Source of the DNA: Chloroflexota bacterium
GTDB lineage: Bacteria; Chloroflexota; Dehalococcoidia; Lucifugimonadales; Lucifugimonadaceae
Direction of reading: 5' to 3'
Assembly (NCBI GenBank): GCA_002699165.1
Contig: PABO01000015.1
Span: forward strand, 29,221-67,331
DNA: 38,111 nt
Position numbers and translations under genes: made by a program. This document shows, piece after piece, positions 25,236 through 33,902 of this stretch (the first letter of the stretch is position 1; each line of letters starts with the position of its first letter). Under the pieces are notes generated by a model. That model was given only the letters and a program-made list of their open reading frames with translations. It was not told where the DNA came from and made no database searches.

Positions 25236-25980
25236 TTTACCAAAGCTTATTTCAATATATCTTCTTCCAATTTTGACTTTTGTAATAATAATTTTTATTT
25301 GGCAAATTCTTTGTAATATAGGATATTTTGAAACATGGTTACTGCCTTCTCCTAAAATGATATTTCAAGAACTATATTATTCGAAGTTTTTTTTACTCAA
25401 ACATACATTTACTACAGCTTCTGAGATTTTTTTAGGATTATTTTTAGCAATTTTCTTAGGAATTTTAATGGGTGTTTTAATGTCTAGTTATAAATTCTTT
25501 GAAAGATCTTTTTTACCTTATGTAATTGCTTCTCAAGTTATTCCTATATTTGCTTTAGCTCCAATCTTAATTGTTTGGTTTGGAGCAGGGTTGTTTTCAA
25601 AAATAGTAGTAGTTTTTTTGATTTCATTTTTTCCTATTGTTATAGGAGTTTTTGATGGACTAAGAACAAATGCTTTAGAGATGGAAAATATGCTCAAAAC
25701 AATGGGAGCAAATAATTTCCAAATATTTAGGATTTTAAGGATAAAGTTGGCTTTACCTAGTTTCTTTTCTGGCCTAAAAGTAGCTAGTGTAAGTTCAGTA
25801 ATTGGAGCAGTCGTTGCAGAATGGATTGGTTCAAAATCTGGCTTAGGATGGATAATGAAAGTCTCCGGTCCTTTATTTCAAACTGAAAGAGTTTTTGCAT
25901 CAATTGTAATTCTTTCAGTTTTTGCATCTATATTATTTTTGGTTGTTAAATTATTAGAAAACAAACTAGTGAAAGGATAA
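25225..25980 (+). CDS. thiX: ABC transporter permease for thiamine-pyrimidine precursor
   Basis: Inner-membrane permease of the SsuC/TauC/ThiX type, 251 residues with about six hydrophobic spans. The ABC-coupling EAA loop is visible as MLKTMGANNFQIFRILRIKLALPSFFSGLK near residue 155. Other family features are FETWLLPSP near the N-terminus and GAVVAEWIGSKSGLGWIM near 190. ATG lies inside the end of thiZ with GAGGTG upstream, so translation is coupled. The TPP riboswitch at the operon head and the ThiY-like binding protein next in line point to pyrimidine precursor uptake rather than sulfonate or nitrate. Confidence 0.9.
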   Translation: MISNLPKLISIYLLPILTFVIIIFIWQILCNIGYFETWLLPSPKMIFQELYYSKFFLLKHTFTTASEIFLGLFLAIFLGILMGVLMSSYKFFERSFLPYVIASQVIPIFALAPILIVWFGAGLFSKIVVVFLISFFPIVIGVFDGLRTNALEMENMLKTMGANNFQIFRILRIKLALPSFFSGLKVASVSSVIGAVVAEWIGSKSGLGWIMKVSGPLFQTERVFASIVILSVFASILFLVVKLLENKLVKG

Positions 25981-25983
25981 AAA

Positions 25984-26949
25984 ATGAAAATTTTGATAAC
26001 TTTATTATTTTCAATATTACTTATTGGATGTAGTACAGATAAAAATGATGAGGTAAGTTTAGCTTTAGATTGGTACCCTAATTCTAATCATGCCGGCATA
26101 TACTCGGCAATAGATGAGGGTTTTTTTGAAAGTGAAGGAATTAATTTAGATCTATATACCCCTTCAGATCCTACTGCTATTATTTCTGCGGTAGCATCAG
26201 GAAGAGATGATTTTGGCTTGTCTTATCATCCAGATATATTACAAGCTCAATCAGCAGGTTTAGAAATAGTTTCAGTTCTAAGTATCTCTCAACATCCTTT
26301 AAACTCAATTATGACTCTTGAAAAATCAAACTTAAAAACTCCCAAGGACCTTAAGGGTAAAGTCATAGGATATCCAGGTATCCCATCAAATAAGGCAATG
26401 CTAGAAACAGTTCTAGAAAATCAAGGCATAGATATAAATGATGTTGAGACAGTTGATGTTGGATTTGAATTAGTAAAAGCTCTTGTTTCAGGTTCAGTAG
26501 ATGCAATAATAGGTGCATATTGGACTCATGAGTCTATAGTAATGGAACTACAAGGATTTAATATAGAAATTATGAAGTTAGAGGAATGGGGAGTTCCTAA
26601 TTACTATGAGTTAATTTTGATAACAAATAAAAGGTTTCTTGATGAGAATGAAAAAAAAGTTGAGAAAGTTGTAAATTCTTTTAAGAAAGGGTTTGAATTT
26701 GCAATCAATAATCCAGAAAAATCCATTGATAGTCTTATAAAAATAGCTGGCGAGGAAATTGTAGAAGAAGATGTTGAAAGAGAAGGTATTCAACTATTAA
26801 TTCCTGTATGGGAATCTAATGGGAATCCATTTGGTTATCAAGAAAAATCAAAGTGGGTTGAAACATATAATTGGATGTTTAAGAATAATTTTCTAGAAAA
26901 AGAATTAGATATAGATGATTTATTTATAACTAAATATTCTAATGATTAG
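25984..26949 (+). CDS. thiY: Substrate-binding lipoprotein for thiamine-pyrimidine precursor (NMT1/THI5-like)
   Basis: Periplasmic/extracellular binding protein of the NMT1/THI5-like family (ThiY), 321 residues. The N-terminus is a lipoprotein signal, ILITLLFSILLIGCSTD, with lipobox LIGC at Cys16. The mature protein opens VSLALDWYPNSNHAGIYSAIDEGFF, the ThiY/THI5 signature around the pyrimidine-binding site, and continues GRDDFGLSYHPDILQAQSAGLEIVSV. ThiY of Bacillus binds N-formyl-4-amino-5-aminomethyl-2-methylpyrimidine; the same ligand is inferred here. ATG has AAGGA seven bases upstream, three bases after thiX. The 3' end overlaps the SMP-30 gene by 11 bases, convergently. Confidence 0.92.
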   Translation: MKILITLLFSILLIGCSTDKNDEVSLALDWYPNSNHAGIYSAIDEGFFESEGINLDLYTPSDPTAIISAVASGRDDFGLSYHPDILQAQSAGLEIVSVLSISQHPLNSIMTLEKSNLKTPKDLKGKVIGYPGIPSNKAMLETVLENQGIDINDVETVDVGFELVKALVSGSVDAIIGAYWTHESIVMELQGFNIEIMKLEEWGVPNYYELILITNKRFLDENEKKVEKVVNSFKKGFEFAINNPEKSIDSLIKIAGEEIVEEDVEREGIQLLIPVWESNGNPFGYQEKSKWVETYNWMFKNNFLEKELDIDDLFITKYSND

Positions 26950-27823
26950 GAAAAATATGTAAGCCTTCTAGTTCTGTTTCTGCAACTAGAAGGTGCCCTT
27001 CAATACTAGTAACATAAATTTTATTACCGACAATAGTACAATTTGTAGGTCTTTCGCATGGAGTTTGATGTCTTTCAATAATTTTTCCATTTTTATCAAA
27101 AACAGTTATATTACCTTTTGGACCAGATATTTCCCATCCTGTAGCAGCAACAATATAATTTTCATTTGATTTAGGATCATGTGCCAAAGTCATTCCATCA
27201 ATGCCTCTATGTGGACCAAAATTATGTAATATATTCATGTCTGATAATGAGCCATCTTTGTTCACCACATATGATCTTAATTCTCTTTCTTGATCAGCTC
27301 TATAGTCTGACTGAGCAACATATAATATATCCTCTGATTCATTGAATAGCAGTCCATTTGGCATAGAAGTGTCGAAGGTTCTTCTGAAAGACTTATAAGT
27401 TCCATCTTCTTGCTTTTCCGCAGAAATTATAGCTGAAAAATTTAGTCCAAGTTTTGGATTTATATCTCCTACTCTATCTGAAAAATATATATCTCCATTT
27501 CTATTTATGGCTAAATCGTTTGGACTATTTATTGAAATCCCATCTAAATTATCAACTATTGTTTCTTTTTTTCCATCAAGATTATATTTCGCGATTCTTC
27601 TACGACCACCTTCACATGCAAAAAGTTCACCACTACTATTGAAATTTAAACCATTTGCCTCTCCGGTGTCATTAAATAGTTCTTTTATAATTTGAGTTTC
27701 TATGTTTAGTGAAAGTATTCTATTATTAGATATATTAGAAAATAATAGATTGACTCCATCCCAACAAGGCCCCTCAGTTATATTTCCTAAATTTGGTATA
27801 AGATTTTTGAAATTCCAAGACAT
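26939..27823 (-). CDS. SMP-30/gluconolactonase-like beta-propeller protein
   Basis: Six-bladed beta-propeller hydrolase family (SMP-30, gluconolactonase, lactonohydrolase), 294 residues from ATG 27823. The family's metal-site segments are visible: NITEGPCWDG with the conserved Glu near residue 16, GEANGLNF, SINSPNDLAINRNGDIYFSD with the Asn-Asp pair near 105, MPNGLLFNESEDILYVAQS near 155 and GIDGMTLAHD near 205. Substrates are sugar lactones or similar esters, not specified by the sequence. The track's longer start at 27961 adds a low-complexity leader (MPAPAPESEP) and crosses the thiD start, so it was rejected; an AGAGG site six bases before ATG 27823 supports the shorter form. Confidence 0.87.
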   Translation of the reverse strand: MSWNFKNLIPNLGNITEGPCWDGVNLLFSNISNNRILSLNIETQIIKELFNDTGEANGLNFNSSGELFACEGGRRRIAKYNLDGKKETIVDNLDGISINSPNDLAINRNGDIYFSDRVGDINPKLGLNFSAIISAEKQEDGTYKSFRRTFDTSMPNGLLFNESEDILYVAQSDYRADQERELRSYVVNKDGSLSDMNILHNFGPHRGIDGMTLAHDPKSNENYIVAATGWEISGPKGNITVFDKNGKIIERHQTPCERPTNCTIVGNKIYVTSIEGHLLVAETELEGLHIFPNH

Positions 27824-27887
27824 TTTAACCTCTGTTAGAATAATTATTATAAATATTTTATAACTTAATTTAGATAAAAGTAAATCC

Positions 27888-28691
27888 ATGAAACCTGATG
27901 GTAAAATTTTTCCTATTTGTATGACTATAGCAGGCTCAGATTCAGGAGCAGGAGCTGGCATTCAAGCAGACTTAAAAACCTTTGGATCACTAGACTGTTA
28001 TGGCGTTTCAGTAATTACTTCTGTAACAGCTCAAAATACTACAGGTGTCAGTGATATTCATATTATTCCAAACAGTGTTTTGAAAAATCAAATTAATTCA
28101 ATAAAAGAAGATATTGGGTTTAATGCAGTTAAAACTGGTATGCTTCCAGAAGATTCAACGGTTATCGACGTAGCTGAATCTTTGAAAGGATTGAATGAAC
28201 TAAAATTAGTTATTGATCCTGTTATTGTAGCTACTTCAGGGGACATTCTAATTTCATTAAAGGCGATAAATGCACTCAAGGAAAAATTATTTCCACTAGC
28301 TACAGTAATTACCCCAAATTTATCGGAAGCAGAAGAATTAACGCAAATTGAAATAAGAACTAAAGATGATGTTTATCAAGCCTGTAAAATTTTGAAAAAT
28401 TATGGTCCTAAGTCCGTAGTTATTAAGGGTGGTCATTTTTTTGAATCTGATGTGTCAGAAGATATATTTTATGACGGGAAAAATTTCCAATCTTTTACTG
28501 TAAAAAGAATTGATACGACTTCAACACATGGAACGGGTTGTACTTTTTCGGCTGCAATTACAGCTTATTTAGCTAGAGGCGAAGATTTAATAGATTCAGT
28601 AAGGTTATCTAAAGAATATGTCACAAATGCTATTAATAAAGCATATAAGATAGGGAATGGAAATGGTCCATTAAATCATTTTTTTAAGTAG
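27888..28691 (+). CDS. thiD: Hydroxymethylpyrimidine/phosphomethylpyrimidine kinase
   Basis: Phosphorylates HMP to HMP-P and HMP-PP for thiamine synthesis. Ribokinase-fold signatures: CMTIAGSDSGAGAGIQADLKTF near residue 11, GVSVITSVTAQNT near 38, VKTGML near 84, DPVIVATSG near 108, ITPNLSEAEEL near 141, and the anion-hole motif STHGTGCTFSAAI near 213. Single-domain, 267 residues, without the ThiE or ThiN fusion seen elsewhere. ATG start; no riboswitch or clear ribosome site in the 64-base divergent region shared with the SMP-30 gene. It would use the pyrimidine imported by ThiXYZ after deformylation/hydrolysis by enzymes not in the window. Confidence 0.95.
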   Translation: MKPDGKIFPICMTIAGSDSGAGAGIQADLKTFGSLDCYGVSVITSVTAQNTTGVSDIHIIPNSVLKNQINSIKEDIGFNAVKTGMLPEDSTVIDVAESLKGLNELKLVIDPVIVATSGDILISLKAINALKEKLFPLATVITPNLSEAEELTQIEIRTKDDVYQACKILKNYGPKSVVIKGGHFFESDVSEDIFYDGKNFQSFTVKRIDTTSTHGTGCTFSAAITAYLARGEDLIDSVRLSKEYVTNAINKAYKIGNGNGPLNHFFK

Positions 28692-28705
28692 TATCAAAAT
28701 TGCAC

Positions 28706-29467
28706 TTACATTACGCTATATCCACCATCTACAGGAATAGATACACCATTAACAAAATCTGAGAATGAACTAGAAAGAAAAATTGCAGTTCCAGCTAAAT
28801 CTTTTGGTATTCCCCATCGTTCAGCTGGAGTTCTACCCGCAATAGATGCATATCTTTTAGGATTTACTTTTTTGAATTCATTAGTCATATCAGTAACAAT
28901 CCATCCTGGTAAAATAGTATTGATTTGAATATTGTATTTTGCCCATGCAATAGCACAACTTTTAGTATATTGAACTACTCCACCTTTACTAGCAGCATAA
29001 GCAGCAGAATTGGCATTTCCAAAAATTGACATCATTGAACCTATATTTATGATTTTTCCAGATTTATTTTTTTTCAAATGTGGAAAAACGGCAGAAGTCA
29101 TATGGTGAATTGAATTTAAGTTAGTGTCAATAACATCATTCCAATCACTTTTTGGTAAAAGATGAGGTTCATCACTTCTTCTACTTATACCTGCATTATT
29201 TACTAATATATCTATCGAACCATATTCTTTTATCGCAAAATCCATAAGGCTATTTATTGAATCTTGATTATTTACATCAAGTTCAAAAGTTGTAGAATCT
29301 TTACTAATATTTTTTATTTTTTGAATTGCAGAATTATTTTTTTCTTTATTTCTTGAAGCTATTATAACTTTAGCTCCTTCTTCAGCAAAACCTTCTGCTA
29401 TTCCTAATCCAATACCACCATTTCCACCAGTTACAATTGCTATTTTACCGTCAAGTAGATTTTTCAT
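28706..29467 (-). CDS. Short-chain dehydrogenase/reductase
   Basis: Classical SDR of 253 residues. Cofactor motif VTGGNGGIGLGIA near residue 13, LVNNAGIS near 87, catalytic serine in INIGSMMSIFG, YAASK Tyr-Lys pair near 158, and C-terminal PVDGGYSVM. The acidic residue that would dictate NAD preference after the second strand is replaced by ASRNKEK, suggesting NADP(H). The closest style is 2-deoxy-gluconate/gluconate 5-dehydrogenase and related hydroxyacid/sugar-acid enzymes, which suits the neighbouring enolase-superfamily and SMP-30 genes, but the substrate is inferred only. It lies 30 bases after the M24-like gene, same strand, and converges with thiD. Confidence 0.88.
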   Translation of the reverse strand: MKNLLDGKIAIVTGGNGGIGLGIAEGFAEEGAKVIIASRNKEKNNSAIQKIKNISKDSTTFELDVNNQDSINSLMDFAIKEYGSIDILVNNAGISRRSDEPHLLPKSDWNDVIDTNLNSIHHMTSAVFPHLKKNKSGKIINIGSMMSIFGNANSAAYAASKGGVVQYTKSCAIAWAKYNIQINTILPGWIVTDMTNEFKKVNPKRYASIAGRTPAERWGIPKDLAGTAIFLSSSFSDFVNGVSIPVDGGYSVM

Positions 29468-29497
29468 AAAGATACTCCATAAATTTGGTTTAATTCA

Positions 29498-29809
29498 TCA
29501 TAATTTTAAGATAATTTTTTTTTCAATAGTTTTTTCTTTGAAAGTTTCATTAAATTTATAAATAATTCTAATATATAACTCTCCTTTTTTTCTAATAACT
29601 TTAGATTTTTCTGGATCTATAGAATGATTTTCATCTTCTTTGTGATCAAATAAAACAATATTTTTGTTTGAAACTTCAAAATTATTTTGTTCTAGTTTTC
29701 CAGATATAAACTGAAGCAAATCATGCTCTGTTAATTTCCAATTAATATTTTCTTCAACAAAATCTATAGCTTCATTTAATATATTTTCAATTTCATTTGA
29801 ATTATTCAT
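29498..29809 (-). CDS. Small unknown protein, possibly a degenerate M24 (pita-bread) peptidase fragment
   Basis: 103 residues from ATG 29809; the track start at 29842 lies deeper in mocA and is less likely. The segment WKLTEHDLLQFISGKLEQNNFE resembles the GxTExdLxxxIxxxLxxxG helix of M24 aminopeptidase-like domains. It is followed, as in that fold, by a strand (IVLFDHKED), a histidine in NHSIDPEKSKVI and a KKGELYIRI strand, where peptidases have pH-xPxxxxxxxGDxxxxD. Metal ligands are mostly absent and the domain stops halfway, so peptidase activity is not expected. It overlaps mocA by eight bases and is therefore in the xdhC-mocA unit. The family reading is weak; treat it as unknown. Confidence 0.6.
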   Translation of the reverse strand: MNNSNEIENILNEAIDFVEENINWKLTEHDLLQFISGKLEQNNFEVSNKNIVLFDHKEDENHSIDPEKSKVIRKKGELYIRIIYKFNETFKEKTIEKKIILKL

Positions 29810-30410
29810 TTTTTTCCAAAGGGTATAAAAGCGCTTCCTCATATATTGATTTAGTATTAAGGTCCAAATGTGTCCATTTATTTTTCATTTTAACTGTGCT
29901 TACTAAATCATTATTTTCTCTAAAAATATCCTTAAGCCCATTTTTATAGTTGTTAATATTTAAAATTTGATTAAAAACTTTTTTATTTAAAATAATAGGA
30001 TGCCCTCTTTTTCCTTCACTTATAGGAGCTGTAATTATTGATTTTTTTTCTAAATGTTCTGTAATGATTTTTTTTAAAAACCATATGGGTCGTGGTTGGT
30101 CTACACTTTTTAATATAATATTTTCTGCCTCATTTTTAATATTTTTTAGTCCTTCAAGAATAGAGGACGACTTACCTTGTTTGTAATTATTATTAAATAT
30201 AATATTTACTTCTTTCCTTTGTGCATATGGTAGAATTTTTTCTTTCTCATGACCCAAAACTAAATTTATATTAGTAATTCCATTGGTGATCAAATTATCT
30301 AGGTTATATTCAATAAGTTTTTGACCATGCCAATTTAGTAATGCTTTAGGTGTACCCATTCTAGATGACATACCTGCTGAAAGGATTATTGCATGAAAAT
30401 TGTTATGCAT
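29802..30410 (-). CDS. mocA: Molybdenum cofactor cytidylyltransferase-like nucleotidyltransferase (MocA-type)
   Basis: MobA-like NTP transferase of 202 residues. The nucleotide-binding signature AIILSAGMSSRMGTPKALLNW is at the N-terminus, KQGKSSSILEGL near residue 75, a metal-binding SVDQPRP near 100, and KRGHPIIL near 132, where MocA has GHPV and MobA GNPV. It likely makes the cytosine dinucleotide form of Mo-cofactor (MCD) used by xanthine-dehydrogenase/CO-dehydrogenase-type hydroxylases. It is adjacent to xdhC (four bases), the usual pairing. No hydroxylase structural genes lie in the window. A sugar-nucleotide pyrophosphorylase role is a less likely alternative. Confidence 0.82.
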   Translation of the reverse strand: MHNNFHAIILSAGMSSRMGTPKALLNWHGQKLIEYNLDNLITNGITNINLVLGHEKEKILPYAQRKEVNIIFNNNYKQGKSSSILEGLKNIKNEAENIILKSVDQPRPIWFLKKIITEHLEKKSIITAPISEGKRGHPIILNKKVFNQILNINNYKNGLKDIFRENNDLVSTVKMKNKWTHLDLNTKSIYEEALLYPLEKNE

Positions 30411-30414
30411 AGAT

Positions 30415-31542
30415 TCAATTTTTTATTTCACTTGATTTTGAAATTTTGGCTCTAATTTTATCTATAAATTTTGATTCAAGCATCATTGAATTTCCATCTC
30501 CTCCTAATCTAAAAGATAGAATCTCAGATATTATGGATATGGCTATTTCTTCAGGTGTTCTTGCTCCAATGTTTAATCCTACGGGAGCTTTTAATTTTTT
30601 GAAGGATTCTTCATCTATTCCTTCTGAAAGGAGCTTTTCTATTATAAGAATAGTTTTTCTCTTTGATCCTAACAATCCCACATAAGATGCATTTGTACTT
30701 AATGCAGCTTTTGTAGCTGTATCATCTTGTCGATGACCTCTAGTAGCAATAATTATAAATGTATTGGCATTTATATTAAATTGGTCAAATCCTTCACCGT
30801 AACTTGCTACTTTTACATCGTTAGCTTCTGGAAATCTTTCTTTGTTTGCAAATTCATCTCTATCATCAAATATATTTAATTCGAATCCCAAGGGTTTCGC
30901 CAAATTAGCAATAGCTTTAGAAACATGACCTCCTCCAGCTATTAGTAATTTTGGAGGTGTAGTAAAAGCTTCTATATAAAATAACTTATCTTCAATCTTT
31001 AATGTTTTATTTTTGCCTAGTGCTAATAGTTCTCTAGATTCTTTAATTAGTTTTTCATCAATAATTTCAGAAATTAAATCTCCAGATTTTGATCCATCTT
31101 CTCGTATCAATATTTTTTTGCCTGTTTCTTCGTCTTTTTCAGATTCTAGTACTTGTACTAGTGCAACAGGCTTGTCTCCGTTATAAGCTTTATTTATTTC
31201 ATCTAAGAAAAATTCAAATTCTAATTTATTTTCAATAGGATCTATCATAAAATGCATAGTTCCTCCACAGACTAGTCCATCTTTAGCTGCTAAATCTTCA
31301 TTTAATTCATAAGGTCTAACCTCAGCAGATTCTTCTCTTTTTATTTTTTCACTTGATGCAAACCAGATATCTCCCTCTACACATCCTCCTCCTAGAGTCC
31401 CAACTCCTGATCCATCTTGTCTTACAAGTAATTTAGCTCCAGGTTTTTGAGGCGTTGAACCTTGGGTTCTTGTTACTGTAGAAATAACAAATTTTCTATT
31501 ATTTTTAATTTCATTTATTGCAGCGTCAAAAACGTCTTTCAT
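30415..31542 (-). CDS. xdhC: XdhC/CoxI family molybdenum hydroxylase maturation protein
   Basis: Chaperone that binds MCD/MPT cofactor, promotes its sulfuration and inserts it into molybdenum hydroxylases. The N-terminal XdhC_CoxI domain shows RTQGSTPQKPGAKLLVR and GTLGGGCVEGDIW near residues 25-60, and DGLVCGGTMHF near 90. The C-terminal Rossmann domain has LLIAGGGHVSKAIANLA near 200, IIATRGHRQDD, YVGLLGSKRK and PVGLNIGARTPEEIAISIISEIL. 375 residues, full length. ATG with GGAGA seven bases upstream. It lies 45 bases after the enolase-superfamily gene in the same orientation, so it may share its transcript. Confidence 0.92.
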   Translation of the reverse strand: MKDVFDAAINEIKNNRKFVISTVTRTQGSTPQKPGAKLLVRQDGSGVGTLGGGCVEGDIWFASSEKIKREESAEVRPYELNEDLAAKDGLVCGGTMHFMIDPIENKLEFEFFLDEINKAYNGDKPVALVQVLESEKDEETGKKILIREDGSKSGDLISEIIDEKLIKESRELLALGKNKTLKIEDKLFYIEAFTTPPKLLIAGGGHVSKAIANLAKPLGFELNIFDDRDEFANKERFPEANDVKVASYGEGFDQFNINANTFIIIATRGHRQDDTATKAALSTNASYVGLLGSKRKTILIIEKLLSEGIDEESFKKLKAPVGLNIGARTPEEIAISIISEILSFRLGGDGNSMMLESKFIDKIRAKISKSSEIKN

Positions 31543-31587
31543 AAGAATTCTCCATTTTTCATAATATAATTATATAATCAGAAGTAA

Positions 31588-32685
31588 TTAAACTCTATAA
31601 GGTTCTAAATCTTTCCATTTAGGATTAAGTCCGAATCCTGGAAGATCTGGGGCATAAACGTATCCATCTTTTAATATTAATTCATTTTCCCATATTTTTC
31701 CGTGCATGGGATTCACTGTATCTCTGTAATATTCAAGAATCAATCCATTTGGAATGGCTGATACTAAATGAATATGTACTTCTTGAGCTCCATGAGGAGC
31801 TATATCTAAGTCATTGCTTTGAGCAAGTGCGCATACTTTCATAAATTCAGTAACACCCCCAAGAATAAGACAATCTGGCTGTAAAATATCAACAGCTCTA
31901 TGGTTTATCATGTCTCTAAATCCATATCTTGTATATTCATTTTCACCTGCTGCGATTGGTATTGAAGTCGATCTTGTAATTTCTGCTTGACCTATATAAT
32001 CATCAGGCTCTACTGGTTCTTCAAACCAAAATAAATCATATTTTTCTGCTTTTCTAGCAAATTCTATAGCTTGATAATGTCTGTATGCATTATTTGCATC
32101 AACCATTAATTTGACATCATTTCCAATTACTTCTCTACAAACTTTTACTCTCTCTATATCTTCATTTATAGATAAAGCTCCTACCTTGATTTTTACCGAT
32201 TTAGCTCCCATATGAACATTATCCTCCATTTCTTTTGCTAATTCTTTTAATCCTTTTCCCTTTTCGTAATATCCGCCGGCTATGTATGTATCAACTTTAT
32301 TAGTAAAGCCTCCTAATAATTTATAGACTGGTAAATTTGCTACCTTACCTTTGATATCCCACAAAGCAATATCTATTCCCGATATAACTCTAGTTGTAAC
32401 TCCTCTTCTTCCAACAAGTTTTGGTCTCCACATTTCATGCCAAATCCTTTCATTATCTAAAGGATCTAAGCCTATTATTCCTTTCTTGAAATGATCTACA
32501 AGTTCTCTGGCAACATAAGGACTAACATCTATACCTGCTGAGATCCCTATTCCAGTAATATCAGGTTCATCAGTTTCAATTTCAATAATATTTAATACAT
32601 TATGTGTGTATGTATACAGCCCATTTGTTATGGGAACCGATCTTTCCCATCGATAAATTTTTAAATTTATATCTGTTATTTTCAT
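31588..32685 (-). CDS. Enolase-superfamily enzyme, mandelate racemase subgroup with complete active site
   Basis: 365 residues. The capping domain opens ITDINLKIYRWERSV and the barrel shows every MR-subgroup residue: KIK (KSVKIKVG, near 162), metal ligands in MVDANNA (Asp), FEEPV (Glu) and AAGENE (Glu), then the Asp-His dyad in LQPDCLILGG and APHGAQEVH. This predicts proton abstraction alpha to a carboxylate, i.e. racemisation or dehydration of a hydroxy/sugar acid; the substrate is not readable. The track start TTG at 32700 adds five residues; ATG 32685 with GGGGGT upstream is preferred. It lies upstream of xdhC/mocA on the same strand and is divergent from the tRNA and ADH genes. Confidence 0.92.
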   Translation of the reverse strand: MKITDINLKIYRWERSVPITNGLYTYTHNVLNIIEIETDEPDITGIGISAGIDVSPYVARELVDHFKKGIIGLDPLDNERIWHEMWRPKLVGRRGVTTRVISGIDIALWDIKGKVANLPVYKLLGGFTNKVDTYIAGGYYEKGKGLKELAKEMEDNVHMGAKSVKIKVGALSINEDIERVKVCREVIGNDVKLMVDANNAYRHYQAIEFARKAEKYDLFWFEEPVEPDDYIGQAEITRSTSIPIAAGENEYTRYGFRDMINHRAVDILQPDCLILGGVTEFMKVCALAQSNDLDIAPHGAQEVHIHLVSAIPNGLILEYYRDTVNPMHGKIWENELILKDGYVYAPDLPGFGLNPKWKDLEPYRV

Positions 32686-32732
32686 TTTTTGCACCCCCAA
32701 ATTATGTTTTTATGAAATAATTATTTTAGAAA

Positions 32733-32785
32733 GTTTAAACCTTTTCTTCTTGAAGGTAAACGTATAAGATTATCTTCAATGAAGA
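32733..32785. promoter_or_regulatory. Cluster of short palindromes in the enolase/tRNA-ADH divergent region
   Basis: The 120-base gap contains GTTTAAAC (32733-32740), CTTCTTGAAG (32746-32755) and TCTTCAATGAAGA (32773-32785), the last two sharing TTC/GAA half-sites. They lie between the divergent starts and could bind a shared regulator of the enolase-type gene and the tRNA-ADH transcript, or simply flank the tRNA promoter. A GGTAAACGTA sequence (32755-32764) also recalls the GGTAAACGTTT site at 4679. Confidence 0.3.
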
Positions 32786-32805
32786 ATGAGAGAAATTAAA
32801 CTGCA

Positions 32806-32881
<76 letters not shown>

Positions 32882-32901
32882 TATTATGAGGAGGGCTAAA
32901 T

Positions 32902-33900
32902 ATGAAAGCTGCACAAATAACTGGATACAGAAAAGTTGAAATAAGGGATATTCCTGACCTTGGAGATCTTGAAGAAGGTCACGTAAGATTTAAGACTGAA
33001 TGTATTTCAATATGTGGATCAGATATTCATAGTGCTTTTGATAAGGTTATACCTGAAGAGGACTATCCATTACCTCCAGGAATGCCAACTCATGAAGTTG
33101 CTTCAATTGTTGTTGAGTCAAAAGATGAAAGATATCCTGTAGGTTCAAGAGCTATTGTTATTCCAAATTATAGAAAGCCTGATGGTAGTCTTGGAACAGG
33201 TGGTGCAGTTGAATACATAGATCAGACTCATGACAGAATTATTCAGTTACCAGATTGGGGAGATCTTGAAGATTGGTTGATGTTACAACATTCTGGAACT
33301 GTTTTGTATTCAGCTAAACATTGGGGAAATATATTTGGGAAAAAAATAGCTGTTCTTGGTCAAGGTGGAATCGGTTTATCTTTTACCATGTTTGCTTCAA
33401 AACAGGGAGCTGCAGAAGTTGTTGGTATAGATAAACATGATTACAGGCTTGAAAAAAGTATTTCATTGGGCGCAACTAAGTCTATGAAATTTACCTCTCT
33501 CGAAAATTTAATTCAACAAACAGAAGATATTACAAATGGTGAACTATTTGATATTGTTGTTGACGCTTCAGGTAATAAAGATGGATTTAATATCTGCTTA
33601 AATCTATTAAAACCTCAAGGAAAATTTATTACTTTTAGTATTGTCACCGAAGACATGGTTGAATTTGAACATAGTCTAATGTTAAGAAAAAATTTAGATA
33701 TACATGCAACTCAAATTGCTACAACTCCTTTGCCTATAGACGAGATAAGAGAATTAGTCTCATTAGCTGAAAGAGGTTGGTGGGATCCAAAATCTTTGAA
33801 AACACATGTTTCTGATCTTTCAGATCTACAAAACTGCTATGAAGATTATACCGACCAAAAAAATAAAGTTATCAAAAATGTAGTTAGATTTAATCCTTAG
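32902..33900 (+). CDS. Zinc-type medium-chain alcohol/sugar dehydrogenase
   Basis: MDR-family oxidoreductase of 332 residues. A GroES-like catalytic domain has the zinc-ligand regions SICGSDIHSAF (Cys near 38) and GMPTHEVASIV (His-Glu, where GHE is usual). The Rossmann domain has AVLGQGGIGLSFTMFASKQGAAEVVGIDKHDYRLE near 148, with an Asp at the end of the second strand suggesting NAD. The four-cysteine structural-zinc loop of classical ADHs is absent, the intervening region (NYRKPDGSLGTGGAVEY) having none. Start ATG has a strong GAGGAGG site. It is probably co-transcribed with the tRNA 20 bases upstream. The enolase-rich surroundings suggest a polyol or hydroxy-acid substrate (inference). Confidence 0.88.
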   Translation: MKAAQITGYRKVEIRDIPDLGDLEEGHVRFKTECISICGSDIHSAFDKVIPEEDYPLPPGMPTHEVASIVVESKDERYPVGSRAIVIPNYRKPDGSLGTGGAVEYIDQTHDRIIQLPDWGDLEDWLMLQHSGTVLYSAKHWGNIFGKKIAVLGQGGIGLSFTMFASKQGAAEVVGIDKHDYRLEKSISLGATKSMKFTSLENLIQQTEDITNGELFDIVVDASGNKDGFNICLNLLKPQGKFITFSIVTEDMVEFEHSLMLRKNLDIHATQIATTPLPIDEIRELVSLAERGWWDPKSLKTHVSDLSDLQNCYEDYTDQKNKVIKNVVRFNP

Positions 33901-33902
33901 AT

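Noticed and set aside
27823-27961. Longer SMP-30 start at 27961
   Set aside because: The added 46 residues are low-complexity, lie antisense to the start of thiD, and the ATG at 27823 has a good Shine-Dalgarno.
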